A stretch of DNA of 64,000 nucleotides from Sphingobium fuliginis (lineage in GTDB: Bacteria; Pseudomonadota; Alphaproteobacteria; Sphingomonadales; Sphingomonadaceae): contig NZ_SEON01000001.1 of the NCBI RefSeq assembly GCF_004152845.1, positions 248,001 to 312,000 of the forward strand. The letters are read 5' to 3'. A program made the position numbers and the translations under genes. Position 1 is the first letter of the stretch; every line of letters begins with the position of its first letter. The notes under the pieces are model-generated. The model was not told the origin of the DNA, ran no database searches, and saw only the letters and a program-made list of their open reading frames with translations. Positions 26,429-35,699 of this stretch are shown one piece after another.

Positions 26429-28243
26429 TTAGTAAACGCGCGCCTTGGGCTTGATATATTCCGCCTCGTCCGTGAGCGTGTAATCGTGCACCGGACGGTA
26501 GTCGAGCGTCACCTTGCCGCCCTTGCCGCCCCAGCCCTCGAACCAGCTTACGGTGTGCTTCATCCATTCGGCGTCGTCGCGGTTCGGGAAGTCCTCATGC
26601 GCATGGGCGCCGCGGCTTTCCTTGCGGTTTTCCGCGCTGACCATGGTGCAGACAGCCTGGGACATCAGATTGTCCAGTTCCAGCGTCTCGATCAGGTCGG
26701 TGTTCCAGATCAGCGAGCGGTCCGAAACCGCGACGTCCTGCAAGCGGCCATTGACCTCTGCCATCTTCGCGACGCCCTCCGCCAGCAGCGCGCTGTCGCG
26801 GAACACGGCGGCGTGCTTCTGCATGGTGTGCTGCATTTCCAGGCGGATCTTCGCCGTGGGCGAACCGCCCTTTGCATTGCGATAGTGATCGAGGCGGCCC
26901 AGCGCCAAGTCGGCCGCGTCCTTGGGCAGCGGACGATGCGAGCCGTTGGGCTTGATCGTTTCCTTGAGGTGCAAGCCGGTCGCGCGGCCGAAGACGACGA
27001 GATCGATCAACGAGTTGGAACCCAGGCGGTTCGCGCCATGGACCGAAACGCAGGCCGCTTCACCCACGGCATAGAGGCCCGGCACCACGACTTCGGGATC
27101 GTCACCGACCTTCGTCACCACCTGCCCATGATAATTGCAGGGAATGCCGCCCATATTATAGTGGACGGTCGGCGTCACCGGCAGCGGCTGGCGGGTCAGG
27201 TCGACACCGGCGAAGATCTTGCCGCTTTCGGTGATGCCCGGCAAGCGTTCCGCCAGCACCTTGGGATCGATATGATCGAGGTGCAGGTAGATATGGTCCT
27301 TGTTAGGACCCACGCCGCGCCCTTCGCGCATTTCCATGGCCATGGAGCGCGACACGACGTCGCGCGACGCCAGATCCTTCGCGGAAGGCGCATAGCGCTC
27401 CATGAAACGCTCGCCCTCGGAATTGGTGAGGTAACCGCCCTCGCCCCGCGCGCCTTCCGTGATGAGCACGCCCGCGCCGTAGATGCCGGTCGGGTGGAAC
27501 TGCACGAATTCCAGATCCTGCAAAGGCAGGCCCGCGCGCAGCACCATGCCGCCGCCGTCGCCGGTGCAGCTATGCGCCGAAGTGGCGGAGAAGTAAGCGC
27601 GGCCGTAACCGCCCGTCGCCAGCACGACCGCCTTGCTGCGGAAGCGATGGATCGAACCGTCTTCCATGCAGATGGCGATGACGCCCCGGCATTCCTTGCC
27701 GTTCGGGCCGTCTTCCATGATCAGGTCGATGGCGAAATATTCGATGTAGAAGTCCGCGTCATACTTCAGGCTCTGCTGATAGAGCGCGTGCAGCATGGCG
27801 TGGCCGGTACGGTCGGCGGCGGCGCAGGTGCGCTGCACCGGCGGGCCGGCGCCCATATTCTGCATGTGGCCGCCGAAGGGACGCTGGTAGATGGTGCCAT
27901 TGTCGTTACGGCTGAACGGAACGCCCGCATGCTCCAGCTCGATCACGGCGGCCGGCGCCTCGCGCACCATATATTCGATGGCGTCCTGGTCGCCCAGCCA
28001 GTCCGACCCCTTGACGGTGTCGTACATGTGCCAGGTCCAGTGGTCGGGCGAGTTGTTGCCAAGGCTCGCCGCGATGCCGCCCTGCGCCGCCACCGTATGG
28101 CTGCGGGTCGGGAACAGCTTGGTGATGCAGGCGGTCTTCAGGCCCGCTTCCGCGCTGCCCATGGTGGCGCGCAGGCCGGAGCCGCCGGCACCCACGACGA
28201 CCGTGTCATAGGTGTGGTCGATGATCTTGTAGGCTTCGCTCAT
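26429..28243 (-). CDS. sdhA: Succinate dehydrogenase flavoprotein subunit
   Basis: Oxidises succinate to fumarate in complex II and the TCA cycle; cytosolic face of the inner membrane. 604 aa. FAD-binding [13 protein letters not shown], the covalent-FAD histidine in [10 protein letters not shown] (about residue 48), active-site FHPTG and [14 protein letters not shown] segments, and C-terminal [21 protein letters not shown]. The ATG overlaps the sdhD stop (TAATG). The operon ends after this gene with a terminator; no sdhB follows. Confidence 0.98.
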   Translation of the reverse strand: MSEAYKIIDHTYDTVVVGAGGSGLRATMGSAEAGLKTACITKLFPTRSHTVAAQGGIAASLGNNSPDHWTWHMYDTVKGSDWLGDQDAIEYMVREAPAAVIELEHAGVPFSRNDNGTIYQRPFGGHMQNMGAGPPVQRTCAAADRTGHAMLHALYQQSLKYDADFYIEYFAIDLIMEDGPNGKECRGVIAICMEDGSIHRFRSKAVVLATGGYGRAYFSATSAHSCTGDGGGMVLRAGLPLQDLEFVQFHPTGIYGAGVLITEGARGEGGYLTNSEGERFMERYAPSAKDLASRDVVSRSMAMEMREGRGVGPNKDHIYLHLDHIDPKVLAERLPGITESGKIFAGVDLTRQPLPVTPTVHYNMGGIPCNYHGQVVTKVGDDPEVVVPGLYAVGEAACVSVHGANRLGSNSLIDLVVFGRATGLHLKETIKPNGSHRPLPKDAADLALGRLDHYRNAKGGSPTAKIRLEMQHTMQKHAAVFRDSALLAEGVAKMAEVNGRLQDVAVSDRSLIWNTDLIETLELDNLMSQAVCTMVSAENRKESRGAHAHEDFPNRDDAEWMKHTVSWFEGWGGKGGKVTLDYRPVHDYTLTDEAEYIKPKARVY

Positions 28244-28632
28244 TATTTGACGATCCCCGTGAAGGCGATCTTGGCGATCGCGAAGATGCCCGCGGCCGCG
28301 CCGCCAATGGCATAGAAGTTCAGCAGCAGGATGCAGAAGAAGTTGAGGCCCTTGTCGTGGACATAGTCCTCCAGCATGATCTGCATGCCCAGGCGCAGGT
28401 GATAGAAGATGCTGACCAGCATCAGCATCAGCGGCACCGCCACCAGGGGCTGCGCGATCCAGTTATGGACGCTCTGATAGTCGAGGCCGGGCAGGGCGAT
28501 CAGGCTGAACAGCAGCCACAGGACCAGCAACAGGTTGCCGACGGCGGTATAGCGCTGCGCCAGCCAGTGATGCGCGCCATGCCTCGCCGATCCAAGACCG
28601 CGGACGCGGCCGATTCCGGTTCCGGTTCCCAT
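28243..28632 (-). CDS. sdhD: Succinate dehydrogenase membrane anchor subunit
   Basis: 129 aa, three membrane helices. [20 protein letters not shown] is the SdhD N-terminal signature, and [18 protein letters not shown] carries the haem-b histidine and the quinone-site region. Coupled to sdhC (TGATG) and sdhA (TAATG). A Gly/Thr/Arg-rich N-terminal leader [13 protein letters not shown] is unusual but in frame with the only available start. Confidence 0.95.
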   Translation of the reverse strand: MGTGTGIGRVRGLGSARHGAHHWLAQRYTAVGNLLLVLWLLFSLIALPGLDYQSVHNWIAQPLVAVPLMLMLVSIFYHLRLGMQIMLEDYVHDKGLNFFCILLLNFYAIGGAAAGIFAIAKIAFTGIVK

Positions 28633-29027
28633 CAGAATTTCCCCGTGCAGATGGCGGCCCAGAAGGCGATGGTGAGGAGCATCGAGAAGACGAAGGTCAG
28701 CAGCGACCAGATCTTGTTGTTCTTGAGCTCATAGCCCGCGCCCAGATCGAGCACGAAGTGGCGAAGACCGGAGCAGAGATGCTGGAAGAAGAACCAGCTA
28801 AGGCCGGCCATCACCAGATAGCCGATGGGCGAAGTCGCGCATTTGACGAAGGTTGCATAGGCATCCGGCCCCATGGCGGCGGCCATCAGCCACCAGACCA
28901 GTCCCATCGCGCCGACCGTCGCAAGACCGTTGCCGGTCACGCGGTGCATGATGGAGACGGCCATGGCTGGCCCCCATTTCCAGATCGTCAAATGCGGCGA
29001 GAGCGGCCGGCTCGTGGTTCGCGCCAT
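28632..29027 (-). CDS. sdhC: Succinate dehydrogenase cytochrome b556 subunit
   Basis: 131 aa from the ATG at 29027 (MARTTSRPLSPHLTIWKW, the classic SdhC start); a much longer open frame upstream is not conserved-looking. SIMHRVTGNGL is the quinone-site Ser/Arg motif, and HLCSGLRHFVLDLG carries the haem-ligand His. First gene of sdhCDA; its promoter lies in the 283-bp gap shared with the divergent chemoreceptor gene, in which I see no other gene. Confidence 0.96.
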   Translation of the reverse strand: MARTTSRPLSPHLTIWKWGPAMAVSIMHRVTGNGLATVGAMGLVWWLMAAAMGPDAYATFVKCATSPIGYLVMAGLSWFFFQHLCSGLRHFVLDLGAGYELKNNKIWSLLTFVFSMLLTIAFWAAICTGKF

Positions 29028-29310
29028 ATCTTCCCTACGTCCCTGATGTTTGTCCCTCGAGTCCCGTCCCCTTAGGAGCGATACGCCAAGAGGGCAAGCC
29101 GCCCTGACCACGCGACGGGGCGATCCCCGCCAGGCCGGCGGAACATTTCCGGGATGAGGAACCATGCAGGCCGGTTTTCGGCGGTCGATGACGGGTAAAG
29201 CGCCAAAGGATCGGGATCGGGGCCGAATGTCCGCCGATCCTAAGAAGTGATTAACCAAATGGCGCTATCACCCGACGGGACAATGAGACCAATCTGGGGT
29301 TTTGCCGCAC

Positions 29311-30642
29311 ATGAATTCCGCCGCCACGCCCAAAAGCACCGTCCTTGCGATGATGAGGGAGGTCGACCCGCATGGCGAGCTGGCGCAGGGGTTGCGCCAG
29401 ATTCGCGACCTGCTGGGCGAACAGGTGACCCTGGCGGCGCGCACTTTCTACGATGCCTATGTCGAGCAGACGGGGCTGCGGTCGAAGCTCAACCCCTCCA
29501 CGCTCGCCAAGATCGAGACGGAAGCGCATGAATATGTGCGCCAGAAACTCGGCTATTACGATGCGGGCGAATGGGCGATTTCCTCCATCGCCTGCGTACG
29601 CCACGCCCGCAAGCACGGCTCCCCGCTGCGTGCGGTGCTGATGCCGGTGGCTGCGGCCAACGAGAAGCTGATCGACCTTATCTGGCATCGGATGGAGGAT
29701 GAAACGGGGCGTCGCCGTCTGGTGCATGTCATGATGCAGGTCGGCATGGTCGACGCCGGGCTGATGGCGAACGTCATCGCAGGCGACGAGGCGGAGGCGC
29801 AGCGCAACGAGCGCCAACGCTTCGGCACGATGTTCGAACAGCGGATCATGGGAGAGATCGACGGCGCGTCGCAATTGGGCGAATCGCTGCGCGAACAGGC
29901 GAAGGACGCATCGGCCGCGACACGCGGCATGCTGGGCAAGGCGTCGGAAGTCGCCGCCGCCGCCGAACAGTCCGCCCTTGCGATGCGCGAAGCCGCCCGC
30001 ACCTCCGCCGGCCTCATTCGCGCTATCGAGGATGCGCGGACGGAGGTGGAAAGCGCGGCCGACGTCGCCCAGCGGGCGGCCCGCCAGTCGGGCGACGCGG
30101 TGGCCATGTCGACCACCCTGTCCGACCATGCGAAATCCATCGAATCGATCCTGGGCCTGATCCGCGACATTGCCGGCCAGACCAACCTGCTTGCGCTCAA
30201 CGCCACGATCGAGGCGGCCCGCGCGGGCGATGCCGGCCGCGGCTTCGCGGTGGTCGCGCAGGAGGTGAAGAGCCTCGCCAACCAGACCGCCCGCGCCACC
30301 GATGAGATCGCGGGCAAGATCGCGGACATCCAGGCATCCACCCGCCAGTCGGTGGAGACCAACGAGCGCATTCGCGACACGGTGGGCGAGGTCCAGGCCA
30401 GCGCCGAACGCATCCGCCACGCCATGGATGCCCAGGCGCAGACGGTGACGATGATCACCGCCGCTGTCGACGAAACCGCGCTGGCCGCCGACTCCATGTC
30501 GTCGACCATCAGCGCCATCCGCCAGGATACCGAGGTGGTCGCATCCGAAATCGACCAGCTCGAACGCGGCTTCATGAGCGTGGAAGGCAAGCTTTCCAGC
30601 CTGCGCGCGGCGTCATCGGACTTCGGACGCCAGGTGGCCTGA
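29311..30642 (+). CDS. Soluble globin-type methyl-accepting chemotaxis protein (HemAT-like)
   Basis: 443 aa, no membrane helices. Residues 1-150 are all-helical and resemble globin-coupled sensors; H98 in [10 protein letters not shown] is at the expected proximal-haem position. Residues 175-440 are a coiled-coil signalling domain with the invariant hairpin [21 protein letters not shown] (tip cited in part), [15 protein letters not shown]. It lacks a C-terminal CheR/CheB tether pentapeptide. It would feed oxygen or redox signals to the CheA/CheW set at 18517-21342. An upstream TTG at 29302 was rejected for the ATG at 29311. Confidence 0.87.
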   Translation: MNSAATPKSTVLAMMREVDPHGELAQGLRQIRDLLGEQVTLAARTFYDAYVEQTGLRSKLNPSTLAKIETEAHEYVRQKLGYYDAGEWAISSIACVRHARKHGSPLRAVLMPVAAANEKLIDLIWHRMEDETGRRRLVHVMMQVGMVDAGLMANVIAGDEAEAQRNERQRFGTMFEQRIMGEIDGASQLGESLREQAKDASAATRGMLGKASEVAAAAEQSALAMREAARTSAGLIRAIEDARTEVESAADVAQRAARQSGDAVAMSTTLSDHAKSIESILGLIRDIAGQTNLLALNATIEAARAGDAGRGFAVVAQEVKSLANQTARATDEIAGKIADIQASTRQSVETNERIRDTVGEVQASAERIRHAMDAQAQTVTMITAAVDETALAADSMSSTISAIRQDTEVVASEIDQLERGFMSVEGKLSSLRAASSDFGRQVA

Positions 30643-30687
30643 GGAAGAGCGGCGGCCGGCGGGGCGGAACTGCCCGCCCCGCCCCCC

Positions 30688-30966
30688 TTACCGCCAGTCG
30701 AAGGTCAGCGGCGCTTCCCTGAAGGCGAAGCGGTCGAGATGGTCCGCCACCACCTGCTTGAAGCGTTCGACATCGGTCCCCTCCCCCGGTTCGATCGTGA
30801 CGGTCAGGGCGTCAGCCCCGGCCGCCATCCGGATCGGCCCCATGGGAAAGGCGATGCTTCCCTGCCGCGCGTCGAAATCGGTTTCGAACTTGTGCCCCCA
30901 ATGCTTGCACAGCTGCTGGAGATAGCGGCTGGCGCTGGCGGTCGGCACATGCGCCGTCAAAGCCAT
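30688..30966 (-). CDS. DUF2218 protein
   Basis: 92 aa from ATG 30966, 2 bp after the PadR-family stop. HVPTASASRYLQQLCKHWGHKF and the C-terminal FREAPLTFDWR are hallmark DUF2218 segments. DUF2218 is often encoded with, or fused to, siderophore-interacting ferric reductases of the YqjH type; no such gene is present here. Probable role in iron or metal handling, by association only. Confidence 0.88.
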   Translation of the reverse strand: MALTAHVPTASASRYLQQLCKHWGHKFETDFDARQGSIAFPMGPIRMAAGADALTVTIEPGEGTDVERFKQVVADHLDRFAFREAPLTFDWR

Positions 30967-30968
30967 GG

Positions 30969-31589
30969 TCAAAGCCTTTCGATCCTGCTGGCCGCCTCGT
31001 CGATCAGCGCGGCGACGTCGAACATGGTCTGCGCATCCGCCCCCTCCTTTTCAAGCCGCGCCCGGACCGCCATGCCCAGATTGTGCATGGCCCGCCGGAT
31101 CGGCGCGCCGTCGGTGCGCTCCGCCTTGCGCGCCAGCGAGCCCAGCCGGTCCATGACCAGCGCCACGCCTTGTTCATGGTCGGCAAGATAGGCCGTGCCC
31201 GCCTCCGTGATCGCGAACAGCTTGCGGCTGCTTTCGCCCGGCTGCTCCGCGATCAGATCCATGTCCGCAAGCAAGGTCAGCGTCGGATAGACGACGCCCG
31301 GACTTGGCACATAAACCTCGCCCGACAGGGTTTCGATCTCGCGGATCAGATCATAGCCATGGCGGGGCGCGTCGGAGATGAGCTTGAGCAGGATGAGCCT
31401 GAGCGCGTCATTGCCGAACAGGCGGCGACGGCCGCCACCCCGCCCGCCGCCAAAATGCCCGCCCCGGCCGCCGCCGAACGGACCATCCCCGAAGCGACCG
31501 CCAAAGCCGCCGGGTTCGCGGCCGTCCGGTCCGAACATGCGGTCATGGCCAAAACCGTGGTGCCCGCGAGCGCGATGATGAAAATGCAT
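30969..31589 (-). CDS. PadR-family regulator with His/Gly-rich N-terminus (YqjI-like)
   Basis: 206 aa. Residues 1-55 are His- then Gly/Arg-rich (MHFHHRARGHHGFGHD, GGGRGGHFGGGRGGG), followed by a PadR winged helix (LRLILLKLISDAPRHGYDLIREIE, PSPGVVYPTLTLLADMDLI) and a C-terminal dimerisation helix. The layout matches the E. coli nickel-responsive repressor YqjI, where the His-rich part binds metal. The TTG at 31604 was passed over for the ATG at 31589 with GAGAGAA ahead. In operon with DUF2218; probably autoregulated. Confidence 0.88.
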   Translation of the reverse strand: MHFHHRARGHHGFGHDRMFGPDGREPGGFGGRFGDGPFGGGRGGHFGGGRGGGRRRLFGNDALRLILLKLISDAPRHGYDLIREIETLSGEVYVPSPGVVYPTLTLLADMDLIAEQPGESSRKLFAITEAGTAYLADHEQGVALVMDRLGSLARKAERTDGAPIRRAMHNLGMAVRARLEKEGADAQTMFDVAALIDEAASRIERL

Positions 31590-31623
31590 GGATGATTCTC
31601 TCAACTGTTTCTTGATAGTTTGA

Positions 31624-31674
31624 GATATATCTTAAAAAGATCGAACGTCAAGAGTTGCGATATATCTTTATCGC
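31624..31674 (-). promoter_or_regulatory. Putative PadR/YqjI operator pair
   Basis: Two direct copies of GATATATCTT at 31624-31633 and 31659-31668, each with internal dyad symmetry (the second lies in a GCGATA-N6-TATCGC inverted repeat, 31657-31674), just upstream of the PadR start. AT-rich and overlapping the expected promoter, fitting autorepression. Confidence 0.6.
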
Positions 31675-31807
31675 GGATCAGGGCTATTGCGGGAACTCCC
31701 CAAAAATCTGGGCCGGCCTTCCGCCCCACCAGTGCCTGAATCCGGCTCAAGCATGACCCGGCCATCCCGGCGCGGTTCTGCCGGCGGACCGCGCGGGCCC
31801 GTGAACG

Positions 31808-31840
31808 AAAAAGGCCCGCCGGACGGTGGTCCAGCGAGCC
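31808..31840 (-). terminator. Terminator of hrcA-grpE
   Basis: 12-bp stem with G-U pairs, GGCCCGCCGGAC (31813-31824) against GTCCAGCGAGCC (31829-31840), followed on the minus strand by TTTTT (31812-31808), 25 bp after grpE. Confidence 0.85.
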
Positions 31841-31864
31841 CTTGCATGCTTCAGGTGCAACCGA

Positions 31865-32419
31865 TCAGTCCGGTTTCTTCGCCACGCTGACCAGCGCCGG
31901 GCGCAGCAACCGGTCCTTGATCGTATAGCCTGCCTGCATCTCCACCAGCACCGTACCCGGCTCGGCATCGGCGGAGGGTACTTCCATCATCGCCTGATGC
32001 TTGTTGGGGTCAAGCGGCTGGCCGACCGACACCAGCTTCTCAATGCCGTTGCGGCCGAACACCGCCTCCAGTTCCCGCCCGGTGGCTTCAAGCCCGGCGA
32101 CCAGGCCCTTGAACTTCTCATCCTCGCGCAGGTCGGCGGGGATCGCCTGAAGCGCGCGGCCCAGATTGTCCGCCACCGACAGCATGTCGCGGGCAAAGGC
32201 CGTCGCGGCATAGGCGCGTGCGTCGGCCAGTTCCTTTTCCAGCCGCCGCCGCACATTCTGCGCTTCGGCATGGGCGTAGAGCACCTCCTGCTTCGCGGTC
32301 GCCAGCTCGTTTTCAAGGCTCGCGATCCGTTCCGCCGCCGCGTCGCCGGCGGGCGACGCATCCTCGGGCAGTTCATCCACGACTTCGGTATTTTCGATAT
32401 TCTGCTTATCTTCGCTCAT
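31865..32419 (-). CDS. grpE: Nucleotide exchange factor GrpE
   Basis: Releases ADP from DnaK. 184 aa: acidic N-terminus, long coiled coil (RIASLENELATAKQEVLYAHAEAQNVRRRLEKE, cited in part) and C-terminal beta domain with VFGRNGIEKLVSVGQPLDPNKHQAMMEV. The family-typical P-x-x-H-QAM-M is present. ATG overlaps the hrcA stop by 4 nt. dnaK/dnaJ are not in the window. Confidence 0.97.
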   Translation of the reverse strand: MSEDKQNIENTEVVDELPEDASPAGDAAAERIASLENELATAKQEVLYAHAEAQNVRRRLEKELADARAYAATAFARDMLSVADNLGRALQAIPADLREDEKFKGLVAGLEATGRELEAVFGRNGIEKLVSVGQPLDPNKHQAMMEVPSADAEPGTVLVEMQAGYTIKDRLLRPALVSVAKKPD

Positions 32420-33459
32420 CTCATCAATCTCGACAGCGTCTGTGCGGTGAAGTCCACCATGGGGATCACCCGCGCATAGTTCAAGCGCGTGGGGCCGATT
32501 ACCCCGACCACGCCCACCACCCGGCCGTCACCGCTGCGGTAAGGCGCGGCTATGACCGAAGAACCCGACAGGGAAAAGAGCTTGTTTTCCGAACCGATGA
32601 AGATTTTGGTCGCGCTGCCCGCCAGCGCACTTTCCAGCAGCCGGGAAATCTCCTGCTTGCCTTCAAGCTGTTCCAGCAATTGCCTCACCCGCTCCAGATC
32701 GGCGGCGGTGCCGTCATCCAGCAGATGCGCCTGACCGCGCACGATCAGCACCGGGCGGTCATCGGCATCCTGCGACCACAGGGCGATACCCCTCGCCACC
32801 AGTTCCCCCGCCGCGCCCTGAAGCGCGTTCCGGTCCCCCTCCACCTCGCGCCGGAGGGCCTCGCGCGCCTGCGCCAGCGTCATGCCGCCGAAGCGCGCCG
32901 ACATGAAGTTGGCAGCTTCGTTCAGCATCATCGGCGTCACGCCCACCGGAAGGTCCACGACGCGATTCTCGATGGAACCGTCCTGCCCCACCAGCACAGC
33001 CAGCGCCTGCCGTTCATTCAGGGGCACGAAGCCGAACTGCCGCAGCACCGGCTCCCGCTTGGGCACCATCACGATGCCGGCGCAGGCCGAGAGGCCGGAC
33101 AGCGCAGCGGTCGCGGCCGACAGCGCCTCCTCTATCGGGCCGCCTTCGCTGATCCCGGCCTCGATCGCGCGCCGTTCCTCGACCGAAGGCTCCGCGGCCT
33201 GCATCATGCCGTCGACGAACAGCCTGAGGCCGGTTTCCGTCGGCATCCGTCCGGCGGAGGTGTGCGGCGCGGCAAGCAGGCCCAGTTCCTCCAGATCCTG
33301 CATCACATTGCGGATGGAGGCGGGCGACAAGCTGAGCGACGCCATCTTGCTGATCGTGCGCGAGCCAACGGGCAGCCCGGTGCCGAGATAGCTCTCGACC
33401 ACCAGACGGAAAACGTCACGCGCACGTTCGTTAAGTTCGGTGATCGGGGTGACCGCCAT
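32416..33459 (-). CDS. hrcA: Heat-inducible transcription repressor HrcA
   Basis: Represses groESL/dnaK-type operons by binding CIRCE inverted repeats; active form maintained by GroEL. 347 aa with winged-helix N-terminus (VVESYLGTGLPVGSRTISKM, SIRNVMQDLEELGLL), GAF-like middle and C-terminal VVGVIGPTRLNYARVIPMVDF. Coupled to grpE. I see no CIRCE repeat in the 43 bp before it. Confidence 0.96.
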   Translation of the reverse strand: MAVTPITELNERARDVFRLVVESYLGTGLPVGSRTISKMASLSLSPASIRNVMQDLEELGLLAAPHTSAGRMPTETGLRLFVDGMMQAAEPSVEERRAIEAGISEGGPIEEALSAATAALSGLSACAGIVMVPKREPVLRQFGFVPLNERQALAVLVGQDGSIENRVVDLPVGVTPMMLNEAANFMSARFGGMTLAQAREALRREVEGDRNALQGAAGELVARGIALWSQDADDRPVLIVRGQAHLLDDGTAADLERVRQLLEQLEGKQEISRLLESALAGSATKIFIGSENKLFSLSGSSVIAAPYRSGDGRVVGVVGVIGPTRLNYARVIPMVDFTAQTLSRLMR

Positions 33460-33502
33460 GGCCTTTATCTAGGCAAGCATCGGTCCCGGCTCAAGCCCGT
33501 CG

Positions 33503-34018
33503 TCACCGGCCCTTCGCCGTCGTCGGCTTCACCATGGCGGCGACGTCGAGCATGCTGGGGATCGACGCGATGGTGGCGCGCAGCTTGCCATAGCCCGCAT
33601 CCATGCAGCCCGACTGGAACTCCAGCCGGGTGGGCGGCGCTTCGCCCCGGGTCCATTCTATCACATAGCCGGGCATGTCCGTGGCGAAGCGGACGCAATT
33701 TTCCCCCTGGCCGATTCGCCTGACCGTGCCCTGCGCGGGCCGAAACTGCGCCAGCGCGGCGCGGAAGCGGCGATATTGCGCCGGCGTCACCGTGAAACGG
33801 GTCGGGCCGGGAATGGCGGTGAAACGCTGCGGCTCGATCAGCCCGGACCCGTCCGGCGTCACGCGCAGGCTGTAGCTGGGGCAGGCGCCGAAACAGGGAC
33901 CGGCGGAAAATCTGATGGTATCGCCGGCCAGGGTCGGCTTTTCCAGCTCCGCCTGTTCCATGGCACAGCCGCCCAGCAGGACAGTGGCCGCCAAAATCGA
34001 TAGTGCTTTCGTCACCAT
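33503..34018 (-). CDS. DUF6438-type lipoprotein
   Basis: 171 aa from the ATG at 34018. Lipoprotein signal [18 protein letters not shown] with lipobox LGGC at about residue 18. [23 protein letters not shown] is the DUF6438 core (CFGxCPxY), and a later C in [13 protein letters not shown] may pair with it. Function unknown. The open frame continues upstream into the rph promoter region without coding appearance. Divergent from rph. Confidence 0.82.
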   Translation of the reverse strand: MVTKALSILAATVLLGGCAMEQAELEKPTLAGDTIRFSAGPCFGACPSYSLRVTPDGSGLIEPQRFTAIPGPTRFTVTPAQYRRFRAALAQFRPAQGTVRRIGQGENCVRFATDMPGYVIEWTRGEAPPTRLEFQSGCMDAGYGKLRATIASIPSMLDVAAMVKPTTAKGR

Positions 34019-34115
34019 AGGCCGCTCTCTAGCATCTTTCGGGTTCATCGCCACTGGCATGATGGGCCGCCCGACGCTAAGCCCGCTCGACACAACGCTT
34101 CGGAGTAGAATATTT

Positions 34116-34832
34116 ATGCGTCCTTCCGGCCGTGCGCCCGACCAGATGCGCGACATCACCATGGAACCCGGCTTCACCATCCATGCCGAGGGGAGCTGCC
34201 TGGTCAGCTTCGGTGACACGCGGGTCCTCTGCACCGCCTCGATCGAGGAGAAGGTGCCCCCCTTCCTACGCGGCAAGGGGTCGGGCTGGGTCACGGCGGA
34301 ATATGGCATGCTGCCCCGCGCCACCCACACCCGCGGCAGCCGGGAGGCCGCCAAGGGCAAGCAGTCGGGCCGCACCCAGGAAATCCAGCGCCTCATCGGC
34401 CGGTCGCTGCGCGCCGTGGTCGACCTCCAGAAACTGGGCGAGCGGCAGATCGTCGTCGACTGCGACGTGATCCAGGCCGATGGCGGCACCCGCACCGCCG
34501 CCATTTCGGGAAGCTGGGTGGCGCTGCGCATCGCCATCGACAAGCTGCTGGCATCGGGCGCCCTCACCGAAGACCCCATCGTGCAGAAGGTCGCGGCGAT
34601 AAGCTGCGGCATCTATAACGGCACCCCGGTGCTGGATCTGGACTATGCCGAGGACAGCAATGCGGAGGCGGACGCCAACCTGATCCTGACGGGCGACGGC
34701 AAGTTCGCGGAGGTGCAGGCGACCGCCGAGGGCGCGACCTATGACGAGGAGGAACTGCTGCGCCTGCTGCGCCTTGCCCGCATAGGCTGCGCGCGGATTT
34801 TCGCGGCACAGGACAAGGCGACCGGGAGATAA
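34116..34832 (+). CDS. rph: Ribonuclease PH
   Basis: Phosphorolytic 3'-5' exonuclease trimming tRNA 3' ends. 238 aa starting [20 protein letters not shown]; RNase PH motifs: [35 protein letters not shown], the phosphate-binding [15 protein letters not shown], and [18 protein letters not shown]. Full length. Upstream in-frame codons were rejected because this N-terminus is conserved. Precedes rdgB by 48 bp. Confidence 0.97.
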   Translation: MRPSGRAPDQMRDITMEPGFTIHAEGSCLVSFGDTRVLCTASIEEKVPPFLRGKGSGWVTAEYGMLPRATHTRGSREAAKGKQSGRTQEIQRLIGRSLRAVVDLQKLGERQIVVDCDVIQADGGTRTAAISGSWVALRIAIDKLLASGALTEDPIVQKVAAISCGIYNGTPVLDLDYAEDSNAEADANLILTGDGKFAEVQATAEGATYDEEELLRLLRLARIGCARIFAAQDKATGR

Positions 34833-34880
34833 TTCTTCCTTCCGTTCGTTTTTGGGGCGCGTGGGATATGGGATGACGGA

Positions 34881-35510
34881 ATGAGCGATGAATTCGGGCA
34901 GGAACAGGCGATCCGCAAGCTGGGTCCGGGACGACTGGTGATCGCCAGCCATAATCCCGGCAAGGTGCGGGAAATCGGCGAATTGCTGGCGCCCTATGGC
35001 ATAGAGACGGTATCCGCAGCGGCGCTGGACCTGCCCGAGCCGGAGGAGACCGGCACGACCTTCATCGCCAATGCGGAACTGAAGGCGATGCAGGCGGCGG
35101 ATCTTTCCGGCCTGCCCGCGCTGGCCGACGACAGCGGCCTGTGCGTGGAGGCGCTGAACGGCGATCCGGGTATCTTCTCCGCCCGCTGGGCCGGCCCGAC
35201 CAAGGATTTCGGCCTCGCCATGCAGCTCGTCTGGGACAATATCCAGGCGAAGGGGCCGGAAGCGGGTCATGACGCGCATTTCGTCTGCGCCCTGGCGCTG
35301 GCCTGGCCCGACGGCCATGTGGAGGCATTCGAAGGCCGCGTCGACGGCACGATCACCTGGCCGCCCCGGGGCGACAGGGGCTTCGGCTATGATCCGATCT
35401 TCCAGCCGCATGGTCATGGCATCAGCTTCGGCGAGATGGACCCGGAGAAGAAGCATGGCATGAGCCACCGCGCCGATGCGTTCGCGCAATTGGTGGCGGC
35501 GGTTTTTTAA
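34881..35510 (+). CDS. rdgB: dITP/XTP pyrophosphatase (non-canonical purine NTPase)
   Basis: Removes ITP, dITP and XTP from nucleotide pools. 209 aa; N-terminal [13 protein letters not shown] (SHNxxK), [38 protein letters not shown] and [12 protein letters not shown] with HRADAFAQL at the end are all family motifs. The rph-rdgB pairing is common in bacteria. About 10 residues longer at the N-terminus than E. coli RdgB. Confidence 0.96.
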   Translation: MSDEFGQEQAIRKLGPGRLVIASHNPGKVREIGELLAPYGIETVSAAALDLPEPEETGTTFIANAELKAMQAADLSGLPALADDSGLCVEALNGDPGIFSARWAGPTKDFGLAMQLVWDNIQAKGPEAGHDAHFVCALALAWPDGHVEAFEGRVDGTITWPPRGDRGFGYDPIFQPHGHGISFGEMDPEKKHGMSHRADAFAQLVAAVF

Positions 35511-35621
35511 GGAGCGCCTTCCGCCCGATTCGGCTGCCATGCTGCCGCGAAGGCTGCTGGACGAGGTGGGCGGCTCTTGGAAGCCCGGGGCCGGGCCCTG
35601 TGGATGATCTCATCGCCTTGA

Positions 35622-35649
35622 CCGTGCTCCCGCCATCGCAGGAGCACGG
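35622..35649. repeat. REP-like palindrome
   Basis: CCGTGCTCC (35622-35630) pairs perfectly with GGAGCACGG (35641-35649). Same GCTCC/GGAGC core as 3453-3518 and 60953-60972. It sits in the 189-bp convergent gap between rdgB and the lactonase gene, where it may also act as a terminator. Confidence 0.65.
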
Positions 35650-35699
35650 CATGCATGAAGCCGGCGATCGGCCAGTAGCGGCCGATCCCGGCTTGTCCG

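Noticed and set aside
33460..33502. CIRCE element before hrcA
   Set aside because: No TTAGCACTC/GAGTGCTAA-type inverted repeat is present in this short gap.
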